Below are positions 52,945-61,468 of a DNA stretch of 64,000 nt, one piece after another. The notes under the pieces are model-generated. The model had not been told where the DNA came from and made no database searches. It saw only the letters and a program-made list of their open reading frames with translations. Every line of letters starts with the position of its first letter. Position 1 is the first letter of the stretch. The stretch lies in assembly GCF_042649925.1 (NCBI RefSeq), contig NZ_JBHSAF010000001.1:620001-684000 (forward strand), written 5' to 3'. This DNA is from Pseudaeromonas sharmana (GTDB lineage: Bacteria; Pseudomonadota; Gammaproteobacteria; Enterobacterales; Aeromonadaceae). The position numbers and the translations under genes are program-made.

Positions 52945-53850
52945 ATGGTCAATAAAGAATCCAAACAGGCCGTGTCTCACTTTGCCAGTGAACTCGATAT
53001 CAAGGGGCGTTCGCTGTGGCAAGATGCCGCGCGCCGCTTCTTTAAGAACCGGGCGGCACTTACCAGCCTTATCGTGTTGTCGCTGATCACTGTGCTGGTG
53101 ATCCTCGGGCCTTACTTGTCAGCGTATGCCTTTGATGAACCGGACTGGGGCGCCATGCACACCGGACCGGACTTTGCCACCGGGCACTATTTTGGTACCG
53201 ATAGCCTCGGGCGTGATTTGTTTGTCCGTACCCTGATGGGGGGGCGAATCTCACTGATGGTCGGGATCCTCGGTGCCCTGGTTGCTGTCGTCATCGGTAC
53301 CTTGTATGGCGCTGCGGCAGGTTTTATCGGTGGGCGCGTGGACCGCGTCATGATGCGCGCGCTGGAAATACTCTACGCCTTCCCGTTCATGTTCTTCGTC
53401 ATCATGTTGGTGACCTTCTTCGGACGTAACCTGTGGTTGATCTTTATCGCCATCGGGGCAGTGAGCTGGCTGGATATGGCGCGGATTGTCCGTGGCCAGA
53501 CCTTGAGTCTGAAGAGCAAGGAGTTTATTGAGGCTGCACATGTCTGTGGCGTGTCGCAATGGAACATCATCACCCGCCATATCGTACCCAACGTACTGGG
53601 GATTGTGGTGGTGTACTCCACCCTGCTGGTGCCCGGGATGATTCTGTTTGAATCTTTCCTTAGCTTCTTGGGGCTGGGGGTTCAGGAGCCGATGACCAGT
53701 TGGGGCGCATTGCTGGATGAAGGGTCGAAATCCATGGAGGTAGCGCTGTGGCATCTGCTGTTCCCCGCGGGCTTCATGGTGGTAACCCTGTTCTGTTTCA
53801 ACTTCCTGGGTGACGGTCTGCGCGACGCCCTGGATCCGAAAGACCGCTAA
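52945..53850 (+). CDS. oppC: Oligopeptide ABC transporter permease OppC
   Basis: A 301-residue permease with six helices and the OppC N-terminal extension (GRSLWQDAARRFFKNRAALTS). GTDSLGRDLFVRTLMGGRIS, the EAA loop SKEFIEAAHVCGVSQWNIITRHIVPN and SFLSFLGLGVQEPMTSWGALL identify it. Length matches E. coli OppC (302). It begins 14 bp after oppB. Confidence 0.96.
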   Translation: MVNKESKQAVSHFASELDIKGRSLWQDAARRFFKNRAALTSLIVLSLITVLVILGPYLSAYAFDEPDWGAMHTGPDFATGHYFGTDSLGRDLFVRTLMGGRISLMVGILGALVAVVIGTLYGAAAGFIGGRVDRVMMRALEILYAFPFMFFVIMLVTFFGRNLWLIFIAIGAVSWLDMARIVRGQTLSLKSKEFIEAAHVCGVSQWNIITRHIVPNVLGIVVVYSTLLVPGMILFESFLSFLGLGVQEPMTSWGALLDEGSKSMEVALWHLLFPAGFMVVTLFCFNFLGDGLRDALDPKDR

Positions 53851-53860
53851 GGAGCACGCC

Positions 53861-54823
53861 ATGTCATTGTTGGAAGTCAAGGATCTGCGTGTCGAATTCA
53901 AAACGCCCGAAGGGAATGTCGTCGCGGTCAACGATCTCAATTTTTCTCTGCAAGCCGGGGAAACGCTCGGTATTGTCGGTGAATCCGGATCCGGCAAGAG
54001 CCAGACAGCCTTTGCCCTGATGGGGCTGCTGGCCAAGAACGGCGTCATCACCGGTTCTGCCCAGTTTGAGGGGCGTGAAATCCTCAATCTGCCGCTCAAG
54101 GAGCTCAACAAGATCCGTTCCGAGAAGATTGCGATGATCTTTCAGGACCCGATGACCTCGTTGAACCCGTATATGAAAGTCGGCAAACAGTTGATGGAAG
54201 TGTTGCTGCTGCACAAAGGCATGAGCAAGGCGGAGGCCTTCGAAGCCTCGGTGCGCATGCTGGACGCGGTCAAGATCCCCGAGGCGCGCAAACGGATGAA
54301 CATGTTCCCGCATGAATTCTCCGGTGGCATGCGTCAACGTGTGATGATCGCGATGGCGTTGCTGTGCAACCCTAAACTGCTGATTGCCGATGAACCCACC
54401 ACAGCGCTGGATGTGACAGTTCAGGCCCAGATCATGACGTTGCTCAACGAGCTGAAACGGGATTTCAATACCGCCATCATCATGATTACCCACGATCTGG
54501 GGGTTATCGCCGGTCTGTGTGACAAGGTGCTGGTGATGTATGCCGGACGTACCATGGAGTATGGCAAGGTCAACGATATCTTCTACCACCCATCCCACCC
54601 CTATACCGAAGGGCTGCTCAAGGCGATTCCACGCCTGGACAGCGAAGGGGAGATGCTGGCGACGATTCCGGGCAATCCGCCGAATTTGCTGCGTTTGCCG
54701 CAAGGCTGTCCGTTCCAGGAGCGTTGCCATCGCGTCAGCGAACGGTGTTCGCTCTCGTCACCGGCATTGACCGGGTTTGGCGAGGGGCGTTTGCGCGCCT
54801 GTCACTGGGATTGGAAGGAGTAA
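53861..54823 (+). CDS. oppD: Oligopeptide ABC transporter ATP-binding protein OppD
   Basis: A 320-residue ATPase. Walker A GIVGESGSGKSQTAFALMG, Q-loop AMIFQDPMTSLNPYMKVG, signature FSGGMRQRVMIAMALL, Walker B LLIADEPTTALDVTVQ and the switch His ITHDLGVIA are complete. The C-terminal Cys-rich oligopeptide-transporter extension (LPQGCPFQERCHRVSERC...ACHWDW) probably binds an iron-sulfur cluster, as in related transporters. GGAG precedes ATG 53861, so the longer open frame is not used. Confidence 0.95.
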   Translation: MSLLEVKDLRVEFKTPEGNVVAVNDLNFSLQAGETLGIVGESGSGKSQTAFALMGLLAKNGVITGSAQFEGREILNLPLKELNKIRSEKIAMIFQDPMTSLNPYMKVGKQLMEVLLLHKGMSKAEAFEASVRMLDAVKIPEARKRMNMFPHEFSGGMRQRVMIAMALLCNPKLLIADEPTTALDVTVQAQIMTLLNELKRDFNTAIIMITHDLGVIAGLCDKVLVMYAGRTMEYGKVNDIFYHPSHPYTEGLLKAIPRLDSEGEMLATIPGNPPNLLRLPQGCPFQERCHRVSERCSLSSPALTGFGEGRLRACHWDWKE

Positions 54824-54826
54824 GGC

Positions 54827-55816
54827 ATGAGCGACAAGAAACTACTGCTTGAAGTGAATAACCTCAAAGTTCACTTCAAGATCAAAAGCGACAAGGCCTG
54901 GCCCTGGTCTCCGGCGTTGACGCTCAAGGCGGTCGATGGGGTCTCCATCAAGCTGTATGAAGGCGAAACCCTGGGGGTGGTTGGCGAATCGGGATGCGGT
55001 AAGTCAACTTTTGCCCGCGCCATCATTGGCCTGGTGCCTTCCACCGAAGGTAATGTGGTCTGGCTGGGTCAGGACTTGACCCGACTGCCACACCGAGAAC
55101 TGCGGGAGAAGCGCAAGGAAATCCAGATGATCTTCCAGGATCCGCTGGCTTCATTGAACCCGCGCATGACGATTGGCGACATCATTGCTGAACCGTTACG
55201 GACCTTCTATCCCCAGCTGCCCAAGCAGGAGGTGATGGATAAGGTCAAAGCGATCATGATGAAAGTCGGTTTGCTGCCGAACTTGATCAACCGCTATCCG
55301 CACGAGTTCTCTGGCGGGCAATGTCAGCGGATCGGCATCGCACGGGCGTTGATTCTCGAGCCGAAGATGATCATCTGTGACGAGCCGGTTTCGGCGCTGG
55401 ATGTCTCGATTCAGGCCCAGGTGGTGAACTTGCTCAAAGCGCTGCAGAAGGAGATGGGGTTATCGCTGGTGTTTATTGCCCACGATCTGTCGGTCGTCAA
55501 ACACATCTCTGACCGGGTTCTGGTGATGTACCTGGGCAATGCCGTCGAGCTGGGAACGGGCAAGCAAATCTACGCCAACCCGCTGCACCCCTACACTCGG
55601 GCGCTGATGTCGGCGGTTCCGATTCCGGATCCGGAGCTGGAGCGGAACAAAACCATTCAGCTGCTGGAAGGTGACTTGCCATCACCCATCCGCCCTCCCA
55701 GCGGATGTGTGTTTCGCACCCGCTGCCCGCTGGCCGATGCCGAATGTGCCAAGACACGGCCATCGATTCAAGGCAGCGATGACCACGCGGTTTCCTGTCT
55801 GAAAGTGAAATTGTAA
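54827..55816 (+). CDS. oppF: Oligopeptide ABC transporter ATP-binding protein OppF
   Basis: A 329-residue ATPase pairing with OppD. Walker A VVGESGCGKSTFARAIIG, Q-loop MIFQDPLASLNPRMTIG, signature FSGGQCQRIGIARALI, Walker B MIICDEPVSALDVSIQ and the switch His IAHDLSVVKH are present, with a C-terminal GCVFRTRCPLADAEC extension. It starts 3 bp after the oppD stop and ends the oppABCDF operon before a strong hairpin. Confidence 0.95.
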   Translation: MSDKKLLLEVNNLKVHFKIKSDKAWPWSPALTLKAVDGVSIKLYEGETLGVVGESGCGKSTFARAIIGLVPSTEGNVVWLGQDLTRLPHRELREKRKEIQMIFQDPLASLNPRMTIGDIIAEPLRTFYPQLPKQEVMDKVKAIMMKVGLLPNLINRYPHEFSGGQCQRIGIARALILEPKMIICDEPVSALDVSIQAQVVNLLKALQKEMGLSLVFIAHDLSVVKHISDRVLVMYLGNAVELGTGKQIYANPLHPYTRALMSAVPIPDPELERNKTIQLLEGDLPSPIRPPSGCVFRTRCPLADAECAKTRPSIQGSDDHAVSCLKVKL

Positions 55817-55820
55817 CTCC

Positions 55821-55850
55821 CAAGCCCCGTTCGCGGGGCTTGTTCCTTTC
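55821..55850 (+). terminator. Terminator of the opp operon
   Basis: CAAGCCCCG and CGGGGCTTG around TTCG, then TTCCTTTC. Confidence 0.8.
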
Positions 55851-56196
55851 CAAGAGACCCGTTGCTCTTGTCCAAATGAAAACCTCTGCTATGGCGCGCT
55901 GCGGCGCCTAGAGATTAAATACTACTCAAAGTGCGACCAGGTAGCCGTTATGGCTAATGAATGGCGGCTTCACGCAATTTGACCACTGTTTTTAGCGGCA
56001 ATTGGTAGTATTCTAGCTGACGGCTTAACCAAGACAGGAGCATGCCCGCGTCCAATCTTGTATTGCAGGCTGAAATGGGCTGCAGTGCGCACAGGTGGAC
56101 GGTCTGCCGTCATGGTTCGCTTGCCGGGAGTGGCGGGGAACGATGGGATGGCGGACATACAAATCAAATCAAGACAAGTGTGAGGAACCACATTCC
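55851..56196 (+). other. Intergenic region upstream of aroP
   Basis: About 345 bp. A TTGACC at 55979-55984 has no well-spaced -10 partner, and no TyrR box (TGTAAAn6TTTACA) is visible, although aroP is a TyrR target in E. coli. Several frames stay open here by chance; none has both a ribosome site and recognisable content. Confidence 0.4.
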
Positions 56197-57579
56197 ATGG
56201 ACGTCAGACATCAGGATGGCGAGCTCAAGCGCGGCTTGAAGAATCGTCATATCCAGCTTATTGCCCTCGGCGGTGCTATTGGTACCGGCCTGTTTTATGC
56301 CATTGGCTCCACCATAGCGATGGCAGGCCCTGCCGTGCTGCTAGGTTATGCCATCGGCGGTTTTATCGCTTTCCTCATCATGCGCCAACTGGGCGAAATG
56401 GTGGCCGAAGAGCCGGTTTCCGGTTCGTTCAGTTTCTTCGCCAACAAGTACTGGAACGGTTTTGCCGGTTTCCTGGCTGGTTGGAATTATTGGGTGCTCT
56501 ATGTGCTCGTCAGCATGGCCGAGCTGACGGTGGTAGGAAAATACATACAGTTCTGGTTTCCGGATATTCCGACCTGGATGTCCGCCGCGTTCTTCTTCGT
56601 GGTGATCAATGCCATCAATCTGTCTAACGTCAAGCACTTTGGCGAGATGGAGTTCTGGTTTGCCATCATCAAGGTGGTGGCCATCATCGGCATGATCGGT
56701 TTTGGTAGCTACCTGCTGTTCAGCGGCAAGGGCGGAGAACAGGCAAGTATCAGCAACCTCTGGGCACACGACGGCTTCCTGCCTCACGGCTGGAGAGGGT
56801 TGGTGATGTCATTGGCGATCATCATGTTCTCGTTTGGCGGTCTGGAGTTGGTCGGCATCACCGCCGCCGAGGCCGATAACCCGCGCAAGAGTATTCCGCG
56901 CGCCATCAACCAGGTGCTGTACCGCATTCTGATCTTCTACATCGGTGCCATGACGGTGTTGCTGGCACTCTATCCTTGGAACATGATTCAGGCGGATAGC
57001 AGTCCATTCGTGATGATCTTCAACTCTATCGGTGCCGTGCCAGTCGCCCATGTCTTGAATATCGTGGTATTGACCGCAGCACTGTCGGTCTATAACAGCT
57101 GCGTCTACTGTAACAGCCGTATGCTGCATGGACTGGCGCTGCAGGGTAATGCGCCACGGGCGCTGCTGAAGGTGGATCGTCGCGGCGTGCCGGTATGGGC
57201 GATCCTGGTCTCGGCCTTGACGACGCTGATCTGTGTGGTCATCAACTATGTGATTCCCGGTGAAGCCTTCAAGCTGTTGATGGCTCTGGTTGTCGCCGCA
57301 CTGGTTATCAACTGGGCCATGATCAGCCTGACGCATCTGAAATTCCGTCGTCGCATGGTGGCGCTGAAAACCGAGCCCGTATTCAAGGCATTCTGGTTCC
57401 CGGTGGCCAACTATCTGTGTCTGGCCTTCCTCGGTGGCATGCTGGTGATCCTCTACCTGCTGGATGAGAAGATCTCGGTTTATCTGGTGCCGGTGTGGCT
57501 GATTGTCATGGCTATTGGCTACTGGTTCAAACAGCGTCGGGATCGTCTGCAGCTCTCCTCGGCGGCCAGTGCCCTCTGA
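56197..57579 (+). CDS. aroP: Aromatic amino acid permease AroP
   Basis: A 460-residue APC-family carrier with about 12 helices. ELKRGLKNRHIQLIALGGAI, GTGLFYAIGSTIAMAGPAVL, FIAFLIMRQLGEMVAEEPVS, KYWNGFAGFLAGWNYWVLY, FSFGGLELVGITAAEADNP and SVYNSCVYCNSRMLHGLALQ align closely with E. coli AroP (457), so it should import Phe, Tyr and Trp with H+. PheP is the nearest alternative. ATG 56197 has GAGGA about 10 nt upstream and matches the E. coli start; the longer frame to 56095 is unlikely. Confidence 0.93.
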   Translation: MDVRHQDGELKRGLKNRHIQLIALGGAIGTGLFYAIGSTIAMAGPAVLLGYAIGGFIAFLIMRQLGEMVAEEPVSGSFSFFANKYWNGFAGFLAGWNYWVLYVLVSMAELTVVGKYIQFWFPDIPTWMSAAFFFVVINAINLSNVKHFGEMEFWFAIIKVVAIIGMIGFGSYLLFSGKGGEQASISNLWAHDGFLPHGWRGLVMSLAIIMFSFGGLELVGITAAEADNPRKSIPRAINQVLYRILIFYIGAMTVLLALYPWNMIQADSSPFVMIFNSIGAVPVAHVLNIVVLTAALSVYNSCVYCNSRMLHGLALQGNAPRALLKVDRRGVPVWAILVSALTTLICVVINYVIPGEAFKLLMALVVAALVINWAMISLTHLKFRRRMVALKTEPVFKAFWFPVANYLCLAFLGGMLVILYLLDEKISVYLVPVWLIVMAIGYWFKQRRDRLQLSSAASAL

Positions 57580-57595
57580 TGATGGCAACGCCCTA

Positions 57596-57624
57596 TAAAG
57601 CCAGCGCAAGCTGGCTTTTTTGTG
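57596..57624 (+). terminator. Terminator of aroP
   Basis: AAAGCCAGC and GCTGGCTTT around GCAA, then TTTG. Confidence 0.88.
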
Positions 57625-57749
57625 GCCGTTATATTAAGGCGCGCAACGCAGCGCATCAGCGCCGATGTTCCCGACAGCATCGGGCGCAGTTCATGCACTG
57701 GCCGCGGGAATGGCACGCCGCCACACTGCCAGATTACGCCCCCCGACAA

Positions 57750-60700
57750 TCAATGCGCCGGTTGGGGAGGCAGGGGTAGGCGCGTCAGGTCGCGGGGCAA
57801 TTGTGCCATCTGCGCCGTACAACCCAGCCCACTGACTGGCGTCGCGGTTGGTGGTTGTAAATAGGGCATCAACAGCGGCGCCATCCCCTTGAGCACCTGG
57901 ACCGGCAGGGCGGAGGTAAAACGGAAGTTATCCGCGGAGCTGCCTTCGACATAGGCCGTCAGCGTCCCAAAGTGCTGCTCGCCGAGATAGAACACGAAGG
58001 TGGCGGTCCGGTTCATGGCCTTGGAGGTGATGATTTGGCCGTAACGGCCTACCTTCTCGATGCGGTTGTCACCGGTGCCGGTTTTTCCGCCCATCTTGAG
58101 CGGCGTGCCGTCTGGCAAGGTAAAGGTGCCGGCAATGCGACGAGCCGTGCCAGCCTCCACCACCTGTGACAGCGCGGCGCGCAGGGCCTGGGCGACTTCA
58201 AGGGGCAATACCCGCTGTGCCTGGTTTTGTGCCGGCACCAGCAGCGACTCGTAAGGCGTGTCCGCCGCAAAGTGCAACCAGCTCAAGCGTCTGACCGGTT
58301 GGCGGATCCCATCGTTGAGGATGATGCCCATCAACTCGGCCAGCGCCGCCGGTCGGTCTCCCGAGCTGCCGATGGCGGTGGCGAGCGACGGTACCAGATG
58401 ATCGAATGGATAGCCCAGCTGTTGCCAGCGCAGGTGGATATCACTGAATGCCTCTATCTCCAGCATGGTGCGGATACGGCTATCACGCGCGCTACGGTGC
58501 CGTGACTTGAACAACCAGCCATACACCTCCTGGCGCTCGACACTACTGTCGTGGACGATATCGGCAAAACTGGCATCTGGATGGTGGTTCAGATAATCCA
58601 ATAGCCACAACTCCAGGGGATGAACCCGCGCCACATAGCCCTGATCAGGCAACGAGAATTTGCCCGGGCCGTAGGTTTGGTACAGGTAGTCCAGCCGCGT
58701 GGTGGTCAGCGGCACCTGCGGTTGATAGGTGCGAATGAAGGTCGCCAACTGTTCGGGGCTACCCTGCGGCGACAAGAAGCGGTAGATCGCAGCCAGCCGG
58801 CTCTGATTTAATTTCAGTCCATCCAGCAGGGTGCTGAGGCGCTCCTCGGCGCTCTTGCCTTGGTACTTGCGCCAGAACCGGCTCAAGTAGGTCTTGCCTT
58901 CGCGATCGGCAAAGCGCGCCAGATACTCTTGCCGGCGCGGGTCCTTGTCATCTTGCAGCAGTAGACGACGATGTGGATCCTGATACAGGGTGTAGCGCAC
59001 CTCGTCGCGCAATAACCGTATGAATGGCAGGTTGATCGACTCCTGCAAGGCCTGACGCAAGGTCGGGATCCGGTTGTTATCTTCCTTGCGAAAATTGGCG
59101 AAGGTATGCAGGCCGCCGCCAGTGAAGAAGCCCTCATACGGACTGGCGGAGTAGCGCCGGTCCAGTGCGGCATCCAGCATCAACGTCAGGCTGCGGTCCG
59201 CCGCGCGGGTGAGGTAGTCAATGGCCCAGCGACTCAGGTTGTCCTGCGGATCCACCTCCTGTTGGCGCAATTCCTCACGACTGAGCAAGGCATATTTGCC
59301 ATGCAGTTCGTGCACCATCTGCAGGTAGGTGGTCAGCACGCGCAGCTTGGCGGTCGAACCCAGCTCCAGCTTGCTGGAGTCGTTGATATCGAAGGGCTGA
59401 TCGGTGTTATCGGTTTGCACACGGACCACGAAGCCCTGAGCTGTGCGTTCAAACAAGGTGAAGCTGTAGCGCACCTCGGCTGTTTTTTCGGCCGACAGCA
59501 GACGCTCGCCGTACAGACCTATCTGGCCGGCAAAGTCCGGATCTGCCAGGTGGCGCAGGTAATCGCTGACCTGCTGCTGCAGGCGGTTGTCCAACTGGCT
59601 CTGCACCGCGAGATCGAGATGATCAAGGTCGTACAGTGACAATCCAAGCATCTGGCCAAGACGACCACGGGTGACGTAGCGCGCCTTGTTGCCATCAATG
59701 CGGGTGTAGGCCGGTTCGGTCTTGAAGTTGCGGAACGTCAGTTTGGCATGCAGGGCGGCATCACGAAGCGGCATGGAGATGAACTGCTCCTGCGACAGCA
59801 GGCGCAGGTAGCTGTCTGTGAGGCTGGCCAGCTCATCACGGCCAGAGAGCAGATAAAAAGTCGGGCGGCGATGGGCGATCAGCAGGGAGACGACTTGTCG
59901 CAGTGCCAGCCCCTGGCGGTCTCGGATTTCGGCGTTGTCCTGCGGATCCGGCAATGCCAGCAGGGCTAGCGTGTCGGCCACATCGGCCGCGAACCAGACA
60001 TGCAGGCCATCACCCAGTCCATGGACCTCGCCATAGCCGGGGGCCGCCGCAAGCGGCACCGAATTCAGGTAATCCAGCGCCAACTTATGTCGGGCTCCCA
60101 GTGTCAATTGGCCTTGCTGGTAGGCGCGGATGCTGGCACTGGCCATCTGGCGCAGTTTTTCTTCCCCCGAGCTGGTGCGACCTTCCGGCGAGTGGCGGAA
60201 TTTTTCCATCTGCGTGGCCAATGTACTGCCGCCAGAGCCGTGATCCTGGACGCCAAATTTCTTGCTGGCCTGCGACAGTGCCGCGTTGAAGAAGCGTGGC
60301 CAGTCCACGGCCGGATTGACCAACGGGAAGCGATTATCCAGCAAGTCACGGTTCTCGATGTACAGCAGGGCGTTGAGTGCCAGGGCAGGGATGGCACTTT
60401 CTTCAAAAATTTGATGCTGCGGATAACGGCTGACATGAATGGGCTCGCGCCGGCAATCATAGAGCGTCAGACCGGCCTGGCTCTTTTCGGGGTAGGGCGG
60501 GAACAGCCCATATTGGGTGTATTGATACAGTGCCGGCGAGAAGTGGCTCTGAGCGGCAATGTCGAATCCACGTTGCTGCAGGCGTTGTATATAACCAGGC
60601 AGACCGGCATAACCCATGCGCGCATCGTAAGGGCCGGCGGCAGGAAAGTGGATGCGCGTACTGGGCCCGGACTCCAGCTGCCAGGTCAATCCCCGGGCAT

Positions 60701-60938
60701 ACGGAGTGAGCAAATGGGCCTGCAACCAGGAGGTCCGCATCTCGAACACCAGTGCGGCCGTGGCAACGATCAGCAGGGTCAATAACAGGGTACGCACTAG
60801 GCGGCGAAACCAGCTGACCCTGGTACGAACCGGCGCTGGCTGCCTCTTGGCCGATGGTGGTGACGTACTCTCCGCGGCGGATGCCGCTGGGGCGCTGGCC
60901 GTTGCGCCAGCTGAGGCGTGTGGATCGACTGCATCCAT
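57750..60938 (-). CDS. Large class A penicillin-binding protein (transglycosylase/transpeptidase)
   Basis: A 1062-residue protein with an Ala/Ser/Pro-rich cytoplasmic start, one membrane anchor (about 45-65, LVRTLLLTLLIVATAALVF) and a periplasmic body. The GT51 region shows ALLYIENRDLLD (E195 where class A PBPs have the catalytic Glu of EDxxF), GSGGSTLATQMEKF and LALDYLNSVPL (D289 where most have Glu). The transpeptidase motifs are intact: S528-T-A-K531, S634-I-N and K952-T-G-T. It is longer than and divergent from PBP1a, PBP1b and PBP1c. ATG 60938 follows AGGAG by 9 nt; the upstream extension lacks a ribosome site. Crosslinking activity is expected; glycan polymerisation is less sure. Confidence 0.85.
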   Translation of the reverse strand: MDAVDPHASAGATASAPAASAAESTSPPSAKRQPAPVRTRVSWFRRLVRTLLLTLLIVATAALVFEMRTSWLQAHLLTPYARGLTWQLESGPSTRIHFPAAGPYDARMGYAGLPGYIQRLQQRGFDIAAQSHFSPALYQYTQYGLFPPYPEKSQAGLTLYDCRREPIHVSRYPQHQIFEESAIPALALNALLYIENRDLLDNRFPLVNPAVDWPRFFNAALSQASKKFGVQDHGSGGSTLATQMEKFRHSPEGRTSSGEEKLRQMASASIRAYQQGQLTLGARHKLALDYLNSVPLAAAPGYGEVHGLGDGLHVWFAADVADTLALLALPDPQDNAEIRDRQGLALRQVVSLLIAHRRPTFYLLSGRDELASLTDSYLRLLSQEQFISMPLRDAALHAKLTFRNFKTEPAYTRIDGNKARYVTRGRLGQMLGLSLYDLDHLDLAVQSQLDNRLQQQVSDYLRHLADPDFAGQIGLYGERLLSAEKTAEVRYSFTLFERTAQGFVVRVQTDNTDQPFDINDSSKLELGSTAKLRVLTTYLQMVHELHGKYALLSREELRQQEVDPQDNLSRWAIDYLTRAADRSLTLMLDAALDRRYSASPYEGFFTGGGLHTFANFRKEDNNRIPTLRQALQESINLPFIRLLRDEVRYTLYQDPHRRLLLQDDKDPRRQEYLARFADREGKTYLSRFWRKYQGKSAEERLSTLLDGLKLNQSRLAAIYRFLSPQGSPEQLATFIRTYQPQVPLTTTRLDYLYQTYGPGKFSLPDQGYVARVHPLELWLLDYLNHHPDASFADIVHDSSVERQEVYGWLFKSRHRSARDSRIRTMLEIEAFSDIHLRWQQLGYPFDHLVPSLATAIGSSGDRPAALAELMGIILNDGIRQPVRRLSWLHFAADTPYESLLVPAQNQAQRVLPLEVAQALRAALSQVVEAGTARRIAGTFTLPDGTPLKMGGKTGTGDNRIEKVGRYGQIITSKAMNRTATFVFYLGEQHFGTLTAYVEGSSADNFRFTSALPVQVLKGMAPLLMPYLQPPTATPVSGLGCTAQMAQLPRDLTRLPLPPQPAH

Positions 60939-61048
60939 GGGGTAAGGCTCCTGACGATAAACCGCCATCATAAGGAATGCACACCGGGCGGTTAGTATCA
61001 GTGTAATCATTCGGCACCGGCCTGTTCATTGCTTTGTCCTTTGTGTTG

Positions 61049-61165
61049 TCAGTTCAGTGAGCCAGGGCTAATTTCGGCGATTAACTGCTTGAGAAACAAC
61101 CAGTAATGATGCGGATCACCCGGCGTGACCAGCGGCGAGCGGACGAAGGCGAGAGCGCTTTTTCG
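61049..61165 (-). pseudogene. Possible remnant of a coding sequence (C-terminal fragment)
   Basis: Immediately upstream of the penicillin-binding protein gene, the - strand has 38 open codons after a TAG at 61168-61166 and ending at TGA 61051-61049. The translation (FVRSPLVTPGDPHHYWLFLK, LIAEISPGSLN) looks like a genuine protein C-terminus, faintly like the xRPPL-type ends of the DapA aldolase family, but no start codon or ribosome site exists. It may be the decayed tail of a lost gene or chance. Confidence 0.3.
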
Positions 61166-61198
61166 CTAGGAAAGTCCGATTGAAATCTTGAGTCTTTA

Positions 61199-61213
61199 TG
61201 CACTCTTAGTGCA
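61199..61213. promoter_or_regulatory. Inverted repeat upstream of the puuP leader
   Basis: TGCACT (61199-61204) and AGTGCA (61208-61213) are perfect arms around CTT. A TTGAAA at 61180-61185 could be a -35, but the -10 is poor. The site resembles a short dimeric-repressor operator. Its spacing differs from the NtrC site, TGCACn7GTGCA. Confidence 0.4.
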
Positions 61214-61224
61214 AAATGCTGCCC

Positions 61225-61345
61225 CCCTCATTTGAGGGCGCCGAAATATTCGGCAGACACCATTTCTTAACCAGGGGCCGGCCAATTGCCGGAAGAAGAT
61301 AGCCGTTCGCAGTTGCTGCGATCTGATGAGAGAAGAGGAAACACC
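61225..61345 (+). other. Structured mRNA leader before the puuP upstream frame
   Basis: Successive hairpins: CCCTCA/TGAGGG (61225-61238), GCCGAA/TTCGGC around ATA (61240-61254), and CCGGC/GCCGG around CAATT (about 61278-61292). None is followed by a T-run. This looks like a folded 5' leader rather than a terminator. It matches no riboswitch class that I can name. Confidence 0.45.
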
Positions 61346-61468
61346 ATGCGTCTGAGCTTTGCGGAGCCCCCGGGTGGGCCGTCGTCATTGTGGGGAAATC
61401 CGGTTCGCCGGCAGCGAAATGCGTGCAGTGTGATACTGTGCCGTCCTGTGGCAGGAGGTGAGCAATGA
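61346..61468 (+). CDS. 40-codon upstream open reading frame coupled to puuP
   Basis: ATG 61346 has GAGG 9 nt upstream (AAGAGGAAACACC). The 40-residue product (MRLSFAEPPGGPSSLWGNPV, ending RPVAGGEQ) has six Arg and two Cys, no signal peptide and no family that I recognise. Its TGA overlaps the ATG of the importer gene as ATGA, and its last codons contain the importer's ribosome site AGGAGG. It could be a leader peptide whose translation opens or blocks that site. A hairpin with CCGG/CCGG around TTCG (61400-61411) lies within it. It may also be non-coding. Confidence 0.5.
   Translation: MRLSFAEPPGGPSSLWGNPVRRQRNACSVILCRPVAGGEQ

Noticed and set aside
56042..56239. Open frames on both strands upstream of aroP.
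   Set aside because: They lack ribosome sites and familiar content, and the + frame runs into the aroP coding region in another phase.
61199..61213. TGCACT-CTT-AGTGCA as an NtrC binding site.
   Set aside because: NtrC half sites are separated by two more bases (TGCACn7GTGCA), and no sigma-54 -24/-12 element was found downstream.
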